Assembly (NCBI GenBank): GCA_007449985.2 | Contig: VIIQ02000031.1 | Location: 620,001-684,000, forward strand | Source of the DNA: Desmodesmus armatus | Taxonomy: Eukaryota; Chlorophyta; Chlorophyceae; Sphaeropleales; Scenedesmaceae | Length of the DNA: 64,000 bases | Direction: 5' to 3' | Part shown: positions 1 through 12,100 of the stretch, in pieces | Layout of the letters: every line of letters starts with the position of its first letter | Position numbering within the stretch: position 1 is the stretch's first letter | Made by a program: the position numbers and the translations under genes | Notes under the pieces: generated by a model | What the model was told of the DNA's origin: nothing | Database searches by the model: none | The model's input: only the letters and a program-made list of their open reading frames with translations

Positions 1-851
1 CATCACAGCGACTGGTGCCGCATTGGCCATGGATCGGTGCTGCTGCCTGCTACCACAACTGATCTGCAGTCCCATGACTCATCAGAAACCTTGAGCAGCC
101 TTCAGAATGGAAGCAAGCCAGACACTACCCGACACTAGGCCAAGGAACAGTTTGATGCCCGGCTGGTGCGGGCATGTGGTGCTGAATGTGATGGAAGAAG
201 CATCAAGGACCTGTCAACATCCAGTGAAAACTGTCAAGGACGATCTGTCTGGTTGTGACTCCAGCAGCTGTTGCGGCTGCTGAAGATGTACTGCAAGGCA
301 TTACTCAAGAGTACAGATCTGTCAGCTTCGGCTGGCCGACGTCCCTGGCGTGACAAATTGAGCGTTGGCAATTCAAAGACATGTTTCCATGCCACATCAC
401 GTCCGCAAATGCATTGGTGTGAGAAGCCATCCATCCACCCAGACCCTGCATTGGGTTGTGCAACTGCATTGAAAGAAGACCTCAGTACCACCGCACGCAG
501 TAAGCTTGACGTGTTGCGTGTAGATTGGAAAGTTTCATTGAGTCAATGCGCCCTTCCACTGAATTCCTGAGTTCCTGAATTTCACTGATCGACTGCACAG
601 CTGCGTAGGACACTCGTCAGCTATCCCAGAAGCAAAAGAAGCTGCTTAACAGTCTCTTGTACGCTCAGCCGTTTGTAACGGATGCCCACAGATGCTGGGG
701 ACAGGTGCACAGGTACGTCACAGCCCAACAACAGCTCACCTACCCTCTGTACACCCCCTCCTGGTGGCCCCTGCTGAGCCTTCGTCTGCCTGCTGCCTCC
801 CCTCCTGACTTGTAACTTTGGTGTTATCCTCTGCCGCTGGGTGCCTTGCAG

Positions 852-3022
852 GGCTGGGCTCATTACTTCAGTGGGCTCATGACGTTGCAGCACAGTAGCG
901 AACAGCAGCAGCTGGAGGCGCAGCGGCAGCTACAACGCACCCAGTCGGACCTCATGCAGCAGCAGTGGAAGGTGGACCGGCGTATCGGCTGCATCTCCAT
1001 CGCCATGTGGCTGGGGACAGCAGTGCGTGTGTGGTCCGTCTTGTCAGCCTGGGAAAATGCACAGTCGGTTGTGGCCATGCTCACAAGTAGGTGTGGGGGG
1101 GGCTCATGTGTGGGTGTGGGGTCGCGTGGGCTGCACTTGCTTGCTGCTTTTGGAGGCAATCGTGCACCAGGCTGCATTCGTGCATGCCACCCACACAACT
1201 GCCAGGCCACCATGCTCGCAGGTGGTCCTTGAGCCCTGTCAGGTACAGCTGCAAAGCAAGCAGCCGTCATATTGCCATGCATGCAGCATGCAAGCAAGCC
1301 TCGCCCAAATGCATCCAAGTAAATGGTCCATGTACATGCCGCTCTCTCTCTCCTCTCCCTCGTGTGCAGTGTACCTCATGGTCATTGCCTGGCCCACCTA
1401 CGCCAATGCGAGCTACATGAGGTGGCGGCTGCCGGCCGTGTCGTTCCTGCGTGTCTTCCTGGTGGCCCTGCCCTTCAACTTCAGCACCACCGTGTTCAAC
1501 GCTATCGCGCCAAACGTGGGCAACGGCGGCCGCTTTGCTGCACTGTCGATTGGGTTCCAGGCCTTCCTGGGTGAGCCGCTGTGAGGCGGCATCAGCTGTG
1601 GCGGGGGCAGTTACGTTGCCGCTCATATCCTGCGGTCGCTTGTCAGTTTCTCTGTGAGCTGTGCTGTCAGCTGGTGAAGGCTGTGGCGGCACAGGGGTTG
1701 CAAACAGAGCGCTGCCTCACAGCCGATAGGGAGGCAGCAGAGGCCAAACCTTGCAGATCGCACTGCCTTTCAATGTACTGTGTGTGCTGTGTGTGTAGTC
1801 GGCCGCCCTTGAGTCCTCACCTGCGCCCGCCGCCTGTCCGCTGCCTGCCTGTTTGCAGCTGTGCGCATTGCCCTGCTGACATTCACTAGCTTGGGCTGGC
1901 GTGTGCCCTTCAGGCTGCACCTGCTGCTGCAGTCAATCAACGTCGGCCTCCTGATCAACTATGGGCTGCACCCCTACTGCGACAGCAAGGTGAGGGGGGC
2001 AGGGGAGGGAAAGCTACATACAGGTGCTGCGAATTGCACTGGTGCTGCTGCATGCATCCAACATAGACAGCAAAGAGTCACACGAGGCCACTAGGTTGAC
2101 CGAGCTGTGTCGCTGCTTGGGAGAGCCTACCCAGCACGGCGTCTGAGTGGGTTTCCGCACCTGGACAGAGGGGGACTCGTCTGGCAAGTGTCTGACCATG
2201 TCACTCAATGCATGTTGTGCTTGTTGTGCTATGTCGCGCTGTGCCCGTGCAGCTTATGCGCAGCCCCGAGCTGCAGGGTGCAGCAGCATCCCTGCACAGG
2301 GGCATGGGCGTGTTTGCGTCCGTGTTCCTGCCCAACGTGGCGGTGTCAAGTCCACAAGGTGGGGCCCGCTGCACTGTCATGATGCTCTACAGCGTACTGC
2401 ATCTTGACGCAGCTGACGGCTGCAGCATGCAGAGAAGTTTTGGGCACGCGCTCGTAGCTTGTGTTGCAGCTGACAATCATGCTCGCCTGTGATTGTCAGT
2501 CTTAGGAGCTGTCTGCATGGCTGTTGACACTGTGGTAGCGGTCGCAAGACTGCAGAGTATGCAGGAGGTGTGTGTGATATCTTATGTGCTGTGCTGTGCT
2601 GTGTCTCGAATGGTGGCTACGCAGGCCCAGACGCCCAGCGTGTCGCCTTCCTGCTGTTCTGCTGGGCCATTGGTGGCTGGCTGGTGCCCACCCTGCTGCT
2701 GCTGCCTGAGGCGGATGCAGCCACAGCCGCGCCCTCAGGCCCACCCCGCCTGCGCTTCTGGCTGCTGCAGCTGGCAGAGCTGCTGCTGAGCAAGCTGATG
2801 GCGGGGCTCGAACGTGGGCTCAACGCACTGCGGCCGCCCTGGCTGCAGGCCCTGCGCCCTGCGCAGCAGCGGTTGGACCCGCTGGCCGCTGTTGGTGATG
2901 CCGATGAGGTTGGGGGCACGGACGGCGACGAGTGGCTGCCTGCTGCTGCGTCGTTTGTGCTGGCCTGGAGTGTGGTTGTGCTGATGGCCTGGCTGGGCGC
3001 ATGCCTGCTGGCCCGGCCTTGA
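852..3022 (+). CDS. Multi-pass membrane protein, unidentified, five exons seen (5' end missing)
   Basis: Five exons join with consistent phase: 852-1086, 1370-1570, 1859-1989, 2253-2358 and 2625-3022 (TGA). Each has a GT donor and a C/T-rich AG acceptor. The first visible exon has a Gln-rich, probably coiled stretch (LEAQRQLQRTQSDLMQQQ) followed by a hydrophobic segment (about 990-1080). Later exons carry further hydrophobic segments, for example 1370-1480, 1860-1950 and 2635-2710, and the C-terminus ends in a final membrane helix (about 2950-3015). Between the last two helices lies an acidic, hydrophilic loop. The protein is therefore probably multi-pass, but no catalytic motif or known family was recognised. 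There is no convincing start codon in frame at the first exon, so at least one upstream exon lies before 852 or outside the window. The exon chain is well supported; the function is unknown. Confidence 0.72.
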
Positions 3023-6000
3023 TCGGTGAGGCCGGCGGAGTGGTGAGGCCAGCCCCTGATCGGGTGAGGCCAGCTGACAACTGGTAGTGGCACTGGGCTT
3101 GTGTCAGCCTTGCGAGTGAAGGGAACGCGTTTCTGCCGCTGCTGTTGCGTGCTTGTCCCCGCTGCTGATTTTCTTGGGCGGACCTTTTGATGGGTTTGGT
3201 GAGGTCCCCTTGGCCTGGTGCTACCTGTGCTGCACAGGTACTGGTGCGCTGGTGTGTGCGCTGTGCTCCCAGTATGGGTAGGGTCCTGCCACCGCCAGGC
3301 GCCTGACAGGCCTGTTGAGCCTTTTTTCCAGGCTGGGGTCTTTTGGTATGTGTGAGCGCAGCAGTATCTGTTGTTTGTGAGCTGATTCTGCCCCTGATCC
3401 ATCCTGATGGGGCGATGCATTCAGTGTCTGGCCGTCGCGGCGGATTGACGCTGGCCTGTGAATGCAAGCTCCTCTGCCAGGGGCTGTGTCTGGGCAATGT
3501 GCACGCGCATGTGGTGCGCACCAGGATCCTGGACCTCTGCCTGCCTGTTTGTGTCAAATATACAGCAAGTTGCTCAGTACTGCCCGAAGTATGCCTTGCT
3601 GCGCCAGTACTGTCTGCTTGACTGTTGTGTGCAGATCCTGATCATCTTGCTGTCACCTGGGATTGCGCAACCTGGTGCACACAGCGTGTTGTGCACCGCC
3701 GAGCCGCTGTTTGTTTGTGCGGCAGTTGGCTGCATGGTTACGTCACCTGTATACAGGTGGCCCGTGGTCCAGCAGGGCACCTGCTCAAAGCTATTTTTAT
3801 GTTTCAGCATTGTACGCTCCCAGCACCAAAAGCTGGATGTGGTTACACATGCCACAACTGCCAGGCTCGTGCGCAGCGCCTGATAGTTGTGGCACATATT
3901 GTCAGCATGTCCTGTGCCCACCAGCTGCCGCCTCCAGCTTTTTCAAATCCCCAGGCAAAGCCTATTCTATCTGGGTTATTGGTTGGGTGTTGCAGGGGAT
4001 GCTCCCCTCCGCTTGCAGCTTTGCCAGTCGCTTCGCCTTATGTGTTACCACAAACCTGATGGGCTCAGATGTGGACGAGCTCAGATGTGGTGTGCTGTTA
4101 GTGCTGTATGTCAGCCCTCAACGGCCTTCAGAGGGCGGGGTCTTGAGCAAGCACTGCCATATTGGTCAGTCCCCTTACTCAAAAAGTGTGTGCACATTTG
4201 TTGAGTGTTGGCTGTGTGGGTGAATGTGGGTGAATGTGGGTGCGTGTGGGTGCATGTTTGAAAGTACGTACTGATGGGATGTCCAATGAACTCACAGAAT
4301 TGGAAGCTTTCACTACTGCCACAGAAGTCCATTGGTAACAGCTGAATGGGGAGCATGTGTGCATTTGAAAGATGCCCCCTGGTACATGTGGCCCGGACAC
4401 CTGTGGCCCTGATATGTGTGATGTGTGATAAGGCTGGGTGTTGGTGGGTTTGTGGAGGCAATGGAGTGGTGTGTGCTGACACGGCTGTGTTGCACATGCA
4501 GTGAAATGATCATCACTGTGTTCAACAGGTCCAAGTTGGACCTTGGGTGGGTGGGTGGGTGCGTGGGTGGGTGTAGCCATGTGGCTGCATGGGGTTCTGT
4601 GGCTTGGTGCGTTTTGTAAGGAGGGCCACCAACCTGACTATGAGATAGCCAACTGCTGGTTTGTCGGGATGGGTGGGGGCTGACTGGTCGGCAAGAGGGC
4701 AACGATTTACTGGTTTGGGGTTTTGGAGACTGATGTGTTGGCAAGAGGGGGTTGTGAGGGTGATCTGGCCACGCAGTTGTGGTACGGTGTTGTGTCTGCC
4801 ATGGCTCTCTGTGGACGTGCTAGTGACACAGCCGGACTGAGTGATGGTGTTTTCACTGCACAACTGGCAGCTGGCCACCAACTGTGCAGCAGAGGGGGTG
4901 GTTTGCAGGTTACAAAGGAATGAGTGTCGACATATCCCGCATAGCGTATCCCAAGGATCAGATTGTTGCACCACCTCATCCAGACAGCTGCCATCATGAG
5001 ATGCACTGCTTGGGGCAGGGCCTGGGCACACTAGTAGGTTGCAGGTGAGTGAGTTATCTGTGAGCGATGCTGTGTCCCTGATCAGTAGCTGCGGCCCTGT
5101 TAAGGTCTACTGATGTGTTTTTTTGATGACGTGATTGCGCTGTGCATTGTGCTTGACAAGCTGTTTGGGGTGGCGGGGTCTTTTTCGTTGGTCATGTGTC
5201 CATCTAATGCGTGTAGAGTGCGCAATTGTCGTGATGCCGGCCGTAACATTCGTGCTGAGGGTATGTTCCATTGTGGTGTGCGCTACACAAATTAGGGGGC
5301 TTTGGGTGCGCCGGCAGTCGGGGAGCAAACCCGTGCATGCCATGCTGAAGTGCCGAAGCAGTGCCTGCTCTGTTGAGTGGCGGAACGGTCCGCATGAGAT
5401 GATGAACATCGTGATCGAGCAGGCTTGAGTGGGCTTGTGCAGTCGGTGGCTGGTGAGGAGCGCCTGCAATCCCCTGTAGCAGCAAGTGTGATCTGGCTCA
5501 ACAGGCCAAGGTTTTCAACTCCAAGGCGGGGTATGGCATGGTGTGCACATGTGTCGAGATGGTTGCACTGGATGTGCCGCACCTGGAGTATCGCATATCT
5601 ATCACCAAGCGGTGTGGGCTGCACTGTGCTGGGCAGCACCCGCTGACACACTTGAGTTGGAGCTCAGGTGTCTGTGTGCCGCATGATATGTACTGTATGA
5701 CAACCCACACCTGATGAGCTTCCGATAGTATCGGTCGCTGTGGCGGCTTGCGCAACATGTGTGTCAGTTGGAATTGTTTGATTTGATCGTGATTGGCGCC
5801 AGCAGCTTCATGGTTACGTGCAGCGCCAGCCTGGCTCCCCCTGACGCTCCCCCTGTGTTGCCTGCCTTGCCAGAAGGGCGCCGGCTGGTGTGGAAGCTGA
5901 TGGCAGGGTCTCATTCGGTGGTTCGATTGGTGGTATGGAGAAGCTTGCAAGCTGTGCTTGCGACCCTCCGAGTGACCCTGCCAGGGTGCGTTGACCTGTT

Positions 6001-7119
6001 GGCAGCTTGATCACTGGCCAGGACGGGCTGCCTGCCTGCCTCTGCTCCCCTGCCTGCATGGTTGGGCATGTTTTTTACTTGCGGCTGCAGTCATTCCTAG
6101 ATATATGTGTCCGGATTCAACATGTGGGCCACTGGGGTTGTGGTGGGGAGGGTCGTTGTGTGGTTGTGGGTTGGCACCAGAAATGTCATCCAGACTCTGC
6201 GACATGCAGAACGCATGAATGAGCACAGCTATGGGGGTGTGTTGCGGCTTGGTGAGGGTGTGCAAAAGGCTTTGCACAGGGACTGCGTCTGTGTTGAACA
6301 AGTTTTTTATTGTTGTGGGGAGCCTGCTGCAGGTGATGGCGTGGTGAGCCAAGGATCTGCTGGCTTGGTAATGCTTGCTGCTTGACGTGTTGCGCAAAGG
6401 GTGGCATGCCGCCACGGCTCACTCTGCATGTTTGTTGAGGGACGGGGTTTGTGCTTGCTGCTTTCCAGTCTGCCAACATCTCCAGCTGGCCAAAATCTGA
6501 GATAGCAGGTGTTTGTTTTGCAAGCAAGCTCTGCTATCAAGGAGCCAGAGGACGTCCTCATTAGAGAACCACACCTTGGTTCTTCCATAGTCTATCTTAT
6601 GGGGACTGTGGATGCTGGATGCAGCCTTTGCAGCCCGTGGCCCCATCATCCGTGATCTACATGGGGGTGAAGCGGAGTATGATACTGCTGTCCATGAGAA
6701 ATCCTTTTTGTCCGAGTCACTGTGCTTATGCTGTCTTGGGGTATGTGATTCAATTGCCTTGGTAAGGATTAAGATCGGCCTAGGGTGTGTTGCAGTTGTC
6801 CTGAGGGAGGTGTTGGCAGCTGTTGCAGCCTGCATGTGGCCAAGTCATCGTCACGCTGCCAGCACTCTGTTGGCGACGAAAGCATTAATTTCAAAACATT
6901 AGCTCAGTGATGCAGCTTGGTTGGAATGCAATTGCAATGTAGGGTGTACATGTACATGTACTGTACAGTAAGAGTTGCAGCATCCCTGCAGTCTCTTGTA
7001 TAGTTGCTCTACATCCACATCTCTGAGAGGGATAATGCTGAGTAGTGATTGGCAGGCTGCCGCACTGCAGGCAGGCCCATCCTGCCAGGCCACCCCAAGC
7101 CACTGAAAGCAGTCAGCCA
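3023..7119. other. No recognisable gene; GT-rich low-complexity sequence
   Basis: This 4-kb stretch has only short open frames on both strands, with no convincing exon chain. It is rich in TG/GTGG words. A short GTGGGTGAAT-type repeat lies at about 4215-4255, with GTGGGT runs at 4540-4575. A few hydrophobic open stretches (for example 5760-6010) could be decayed relatives of the upstream membrane protein, but no phase-consistent splicing was found. I see nothing else definable here. Confidence 0.5.
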
Positions 7120-8620
7120 TGCTCCCATGGCTGCCTCTGCCAGGCAGCATCGGCTGCAAACGGCGTACGTCAGTGAACGCCATTTTACGCTTGGGTGCAC
7201 TGTGCAACCTGGTTTGGGTAGAGATTTTTTGAAACTGCCACAGGGACTTTTTTCAGCAGGGGGGAGGGCTTGGGGCATTCTGGCTCAGGAGCATGCCCCC
7301 ATGGGTGGGGGCATTGGGCCTTGAAGACGGACTGCTGCAAAGCCTGCAATTTGGCTTGAAAACAGGGCAGTCTGGGGCCTTGGGGAGGGGGGGGGGCATA
7401 GGGCTTTCCCCAGGGCGAGCCTTCCAGGCAGTGCCCCAGGAGGTAGGGCCTCTCGGGGAGCCTGGTGAAAAAAGTTGGTGTGTCACTTTGAACTAAGCCC
7501 TGCCCTTTGACAGTGGACCCGTTGGCAGGATCACATGGGGTGAGTCAACCTAACCGACCTTCCAAACCCTACCCGTAGTTCCCCCTCGACCAGGCGTCAG
7601 CTTTCAAGCTCGCGAAGTTGGTTATCAGATGCGCTAGATCATTTATTTTAGGAGGCTTTGCTTGGAACAGCCCCTTGCTGGAAGTAGATGGAAGTAGGGG
7701 GAAAGAATATCCGCACACAAACGGCTCGAGGCAGTCTGCGAAGAGCTCATCATCACAAATACAGAGGTGTCAGTGTAGCGTCTGAGGCCCAGGAATTGCT
7801 TCGGCACCTGTTGTGAAGAAGAACACGCTGGAGGATGCTGCTCAAGGTCCGTTTGTGCACTGCAGCGCGGGGCAGCCAGTCTCCTGCGCGCATCATTGCT
7901 GACGTAAACCTGTCTGAAAGCTGTGGTTGTTCAGCCAGCAGTTGCGCAGGTGGCAAGACAATGCATTGGCTGCATAACGTCTGCATGCGATCACAACTGC
8001 TACTGCCTGCTGTTGCAGAGGGCGCCCACGCCACGCATGGCCTCGGCCCAGAGCCCTGTCAGGCGCATTGTGCCATGCAGAGCTGCATTTGGTCTGGTGG
8101 CCCACTACCTGCAGCAGGAGGTCACCGTTGAAGGTGTGCAGGCAACCGTCTGCCAGCATGTGCATCCTATTGCGCTTTGCTGCTGTCCTCTGGATACAGC
8201 ACGTGCAGAATCTGTGCTGCAATGACTGTATCCAGGCCTGGAAAGCATGAGGCAGTTTTGCATACCCAGCTGGCCATACGCATTGTCAGAACACAGCCAG
8301 CAGGCGCGCGGCAGCTGCGATGAAATCCTGCGGCAGCTGTGTGGAAGGTAGTTTGTACGCAGAAAAGAATCAACGCTCGTCACTCACAGTGTACTCTACC
8401 AACAGGTAGCCTCAGTGCCTCGGCTGACTGGCCTGTTGCCTTGTCTGTTGTCATCCTCGCTGACAATGCTTTCGCAGGAGTCCTGCACGTGTCAGCACCG
8501 CAGGTAGCAGCGTGTATGGGTGGCAGGCTTGGCGACATTGACACCCTGCCAGCACCAGCCCTGCCAGCCCTGCAGGACCTACTGACACAGCAGGCTGCAG
8601 CAACAGCCCACAGCACCAGC
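7120..8620 (+). repeat. Segmental duplication, copy 1 (partner at about 14340-15590)
   Basis: Blocks of clear similarity run in the same order in both copies: CAAACGGCGT at about 7157 and 14398, CCGACCTTCCAAACCCTAC at about 7555 and 14500, AGAGGGCGCCCACGCCACGC at about 8018 and 14960, and the CAGCACCGCAGGTAGCAGCG block at about 8496 and 15474. Copy 1 carries about 300 nt (about 7200-7495, with a run of G at 7386-7398) that copy 2 lacks. The duplication covers the 5' and middle part of the unidentified gene ending at 9124. Confidence 0.8.
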
Positions 8621-9124
8621 ACAGCACGAGGCTCAAGCGCCGCTGGCAGCACCTCCCTAACCATGCAGGAGGCCTTGTGCATGGCTACCCCTCCAGACGC
8701 CCCTGCAGAGTCAGAGACCACCCCCAGAGCCCTGCAGTCAACCCTGAACCCTGTAGCGGGCCGGGCCAGCAACACAGGGGGCATGGCAAGTGCCGCCAAC
8801 CGCCTGCAGCCCTTACGCGCTGTCGGCCCTCTCAATAACAGTGGCATGGGTTGCCAGCGTGTGCAGGTGGTCGAGCAGCTGCTGGAGGTTGAGGGGGCAG
8901 CTGCTGCCTACCACTGCACCTGCACACACACAGCGCTGCGCACCAGCCAAGCCCTGCAGGCGTCCGCAGCTGTGCGCAGGCAGCGTCGACGGGCTCTGCT
9001 GAGGCTGCTGCGTGAGGGGCGCTCCCTTACGGCTGAGGGCATGTCCGCCCTGGCCAGCCTGGGCAGCAGCATCAGCAGCCTTGCTAGCTGGGACGATGAT
9101 CTCGAGGGCTCCAGGGCAAGCTAG
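7830..9124 (+). CDS. Unidentified gene; last exon 8478-9124
   Basis: The clearest part is the last exon, from an AG acceptor at 8476-8477 to TAG at 9122-9124, open for more than 200 codons. It encodes an Ala/Ser/Thr-rich middle section and a C-terminal helical, basic segment (VRRQRRRALLRLLREGRSL) followed by a Ser-rich acidic tail. An upstream exon-like block at about 8018-8136 (coding RRIVPCRAAFGLVAHYLQQE) ends at a GTGTGC donor. It is the most conserved block between this gene and its truncated second copy at 14.3-15.6 kb, which favours it being coding. The exons between are unresolved and the start is uncertain. No domain was recognised. Confidence 0.5.
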
Positions 9125-9971
9125 GGTGCTTTTGTTATAAAGTCCGAGGTGTGCGCTGTCATGGATGTGCATCCCATGCTGCCGTCCAGAGCAACAGCCG
9201 AGGTTTCTGTTGAGCTTTTTGGGCATGTCGTCAACATTTCTTATTACTTGGACTTGGTGCAACACTGAAGAGGGGAGTGGTAGGCTGTGGTTATGTCTGT
9301 CAAGAGTCACTCGTGATGTTGCTTGTATGTCTGGAATATGTCGTGCTTAGGGCAAGCTACCTTTTTGGGTCGAGCGCCTTGTATGCTTGCCGATCGGTGA
9401 GTGATGGGTGATACAACTGTGTGCTGTGTGCTGTGATTCAACTGTGGGCACAGCTGGTGTGTCAACCATTCAGGGATGCCCTTTACATTTGTTGGTGACC
9501 TGTCTATGTGTGTGGCTGCCATCAGCAGCAAAACCTGACAGCAACATGATGCTAGTGCGGTGTGGCTGTGGTTTGCTGGCCTTGACAAGCACTGCTGTGT
9601 GCAACTGGCTTGTGTGATAAATCCTGGGGCAGCAAGATGCGCGCACAAACGTGTGTGCAGACGCTGCTGTTGGGGTTCACAGTCCTGCATGGGATACAGG
9701 TTCCGCTGTTGCTGCAAGTGCTTGCTGGTTTTGCTGTTTCTGCAAGTGCTCCATTGTGAGCCTGCTCCCTGGGTATGAGACCTCTGTGTGTGTGGCAGCA
9801 CATGTCTGCCGCTGTAAGGCGTGCAATTTGTGCAGTTGTGCCTCTGTCGTGGGGCTCCTGATTGTGTCCAGACTGTACAACAGCAGAGTGTGGTGCTGGG
9901 GGCAAATGCTGAGCAGTCCTCAGCGCTTGTTGTGTGTCAACATGTGTGTGTGTGTGTGTGTGCGTGCTGTG

Positions 9972-10141
9972 GTGGTCAGCAGTAGTGTGGGCAATGGGAA
10001 CATATCTGTGTGTGCTGTTGTGGCCTGCAGTAGTGTGGGCAATGGGAACATATGTGTGTGTCCTGTGGTGGTCAACAGTAGTGGGCAACGGGAACATGTC
10101 TGTGTGTGCTATTGTGGTCAGCAGTATTGTGGGCAATGTCT
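9972..10141. repeat. Minisatellite, about 46-48-nt unit, about 3.6 copies
   Basis: The unit starts GTGGTCAGCAGTAGTGTGGG, continues with CAATGGGAACAT and ends in a TGTGTGTGCT word. It occurs about 3.6 times with a few substitutions and small indels. It sits just after a (TG)n tract. No coding role is apparent. Confidence 0.8.
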
Positions 10142-11329
10142 GCACAGACATGTCCCGCCCGCTTTGCAGCGAGAGGAGCAGCATTAAAGCGCATGCTGCC
10201 ATTCAGTCACTGTTGCTCCCGTCCCGTCCCCAGACGCGGTGAGGGGCTAACTTAGGAGTGCTTGTGGCTGTGTTGTTGTCATTGCTGTTGTCATTTCATT
10301 GCTGTTGCACATGCAGCCACCCTTACATTTTAGCTTGATCCTTGCTTCAGGCCGTCTGCTGTTGCTGCAGGCATTGCTGTGCGTCGTCAGAGAGCATGAG
10401 AGCTTGAGACAGTCTTAGCTTGTGCACCATTGAGAACTGTTTTGGCAAGCGCACTGTTTGGCAGCAGCGTCCATTGACCTGCTGTTGGTGCTGGTGTTGG
10501 CGCCAGTTCCGTGGGGCTGCGATTGGTAGTGTGGTGTGCTGTGCCGGGTGATAGGTGCTGGGTGCTGGCCAAACTGACAGGCATGAAACTGGTTGGCTTT
10601 GCGTAGGTGCGAGTCTGTTTGGGTCTGCTGGGGCAAGGGGGCTTCTGGTTTGGTTCTACACAGCGATTTGTGTTGATAGCCATGCATGGCCGCCAGCAAA
10701 TGTGTGCATCTGTCTGGTGAGCCGTCTTTGTGTTGTGGTGGCCATCAGCAGCAAAGGCTGACAGGCGGCTGGGCCCTTGCTGGACTCGCTTGTGATCAGA
10801 TTCACTTGCTGTGCAGGCAATATGGCCTGCTGCACGGCTCTTGCTTTGCTTTGGGCGCAAGACACAGTTGCCGTGCCCTGTTGCTCCAGTCTCTCATACA
10901 CTGCTAGTTGAGTGTTTTGCATGTGTCTGCCCCAGTGGCGCTGCCCGCAGCATCCATGTTGCTCTGTTCTTGGCGGTATGATGCGGGTTTCAGTAAAGGA
11001 CCAGATGGCAACAGCGTGGGTGGCGGTGCATCCAAGGCCAGCGTTCCATGCCTGCTGGTCTTTGTCGAGTGTGCGCCTGTTGATTGGCGTGATGCTGACG
11101 GCCTTGGATTAGTGTGGCTGGCGGTGCGTGTGCGCACTGCCTGACCAGCTCGCTGAGGTAGTGCTTTAAGGCATAGGTGCTTGCTTGTGTGTTGCTCGTG
11201 ACTGCACGAGAGCGTGTGCTGGATGTGTTGAGCGCTTTTTTGTCAGCAGAGGGCAGGAGAGCTTGGCAGAGTCTGCTTCAATCAAGGATTGCTGGCAAAG
11301 TGCTGTGTATCAGGTTGTGGCAGTAGCAG

Positions 11330-12100
11330 AGTGAAAGGACTTCTACAGCTCGTTCCAGCACTGGGTGCTGGTGCCAACCTTACGGCGCTGCATGTGCTGT
11401 CAAGTCTGCTGGGACTGCTTTGGTGCGTGAAGGGCTTGCCAGTGCATATTGGTGCAAGGGTTGTGTGCTTGCATAGCTCATTGTGACGCTGAGCGTACCA
11501 CAGGTGTAGGTGTTGCTTTGGCATTGCCGACTGCTGCAGTCGCCATTTGTTGCTCAGTAATTTGCTTCATTATTGCTATTGCTCAGCCCCCAGGTATTTC
11601 CTGCTGTACAACACATGCCTGTTGCTGCGGATGATTGCCTCATTTCTTGTGTTGCTCAGAGCTGTGAGAAGTAGAAGTTGCATCGTGCACGCGGCGTCAG
11701 GGTGCTGCATGTCGACTGCCCTGTTGCTGCTGATTGGGTGTGTGTCGGGAACAGCAGAGGTCCTTACTGCAAGCCGCGATGGTGGCCACATTTTGTGCCT
11801 GGATGGCTGTGCCTCAAGCAGTCTGCCTGAGTCCGTTCGCCTCAGCTGAGCTGGTGTGATGGCCGTGGTGTCAACCAACACGACCACAGCCACACTAATC
11901 TCGAGCGGTGGTGACGGTGTGTCGTCATCCTCCTCGTACAACACTGCCCTGCGGCTTGTGTTCTTATACTTTGGGGATCGTCCTGACTCTGCATGGTGCT
12001 GGTATTGCGGTTGGGGTATTGCGGATGATGGGCTTGTGTGTCAGCATATCGACATTCCTTGTTGTACTTGATGCGCTGCGCCGATTCTTGCTGAGTGTGT
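11330..12100 (+). other. Possible remnants of a membrane-protein gene
   Basis: Several short hydrophobic open stretches lie in order on the + strand: about 11335-11445 (LLQLVPALGAGANLTALHVL), 11595-11672 (YFLLYNTCLLLRMIASFLVL) and 11950-12095 (LGIVLTLHGAGIAVGVLRMM). They resemble transmembrane exons like those of the gene at 852-3022. Splice boundaries and phases could not be reconciled, so this may be a decayed paralog or chance. Low confidence. Confidence 0.2.
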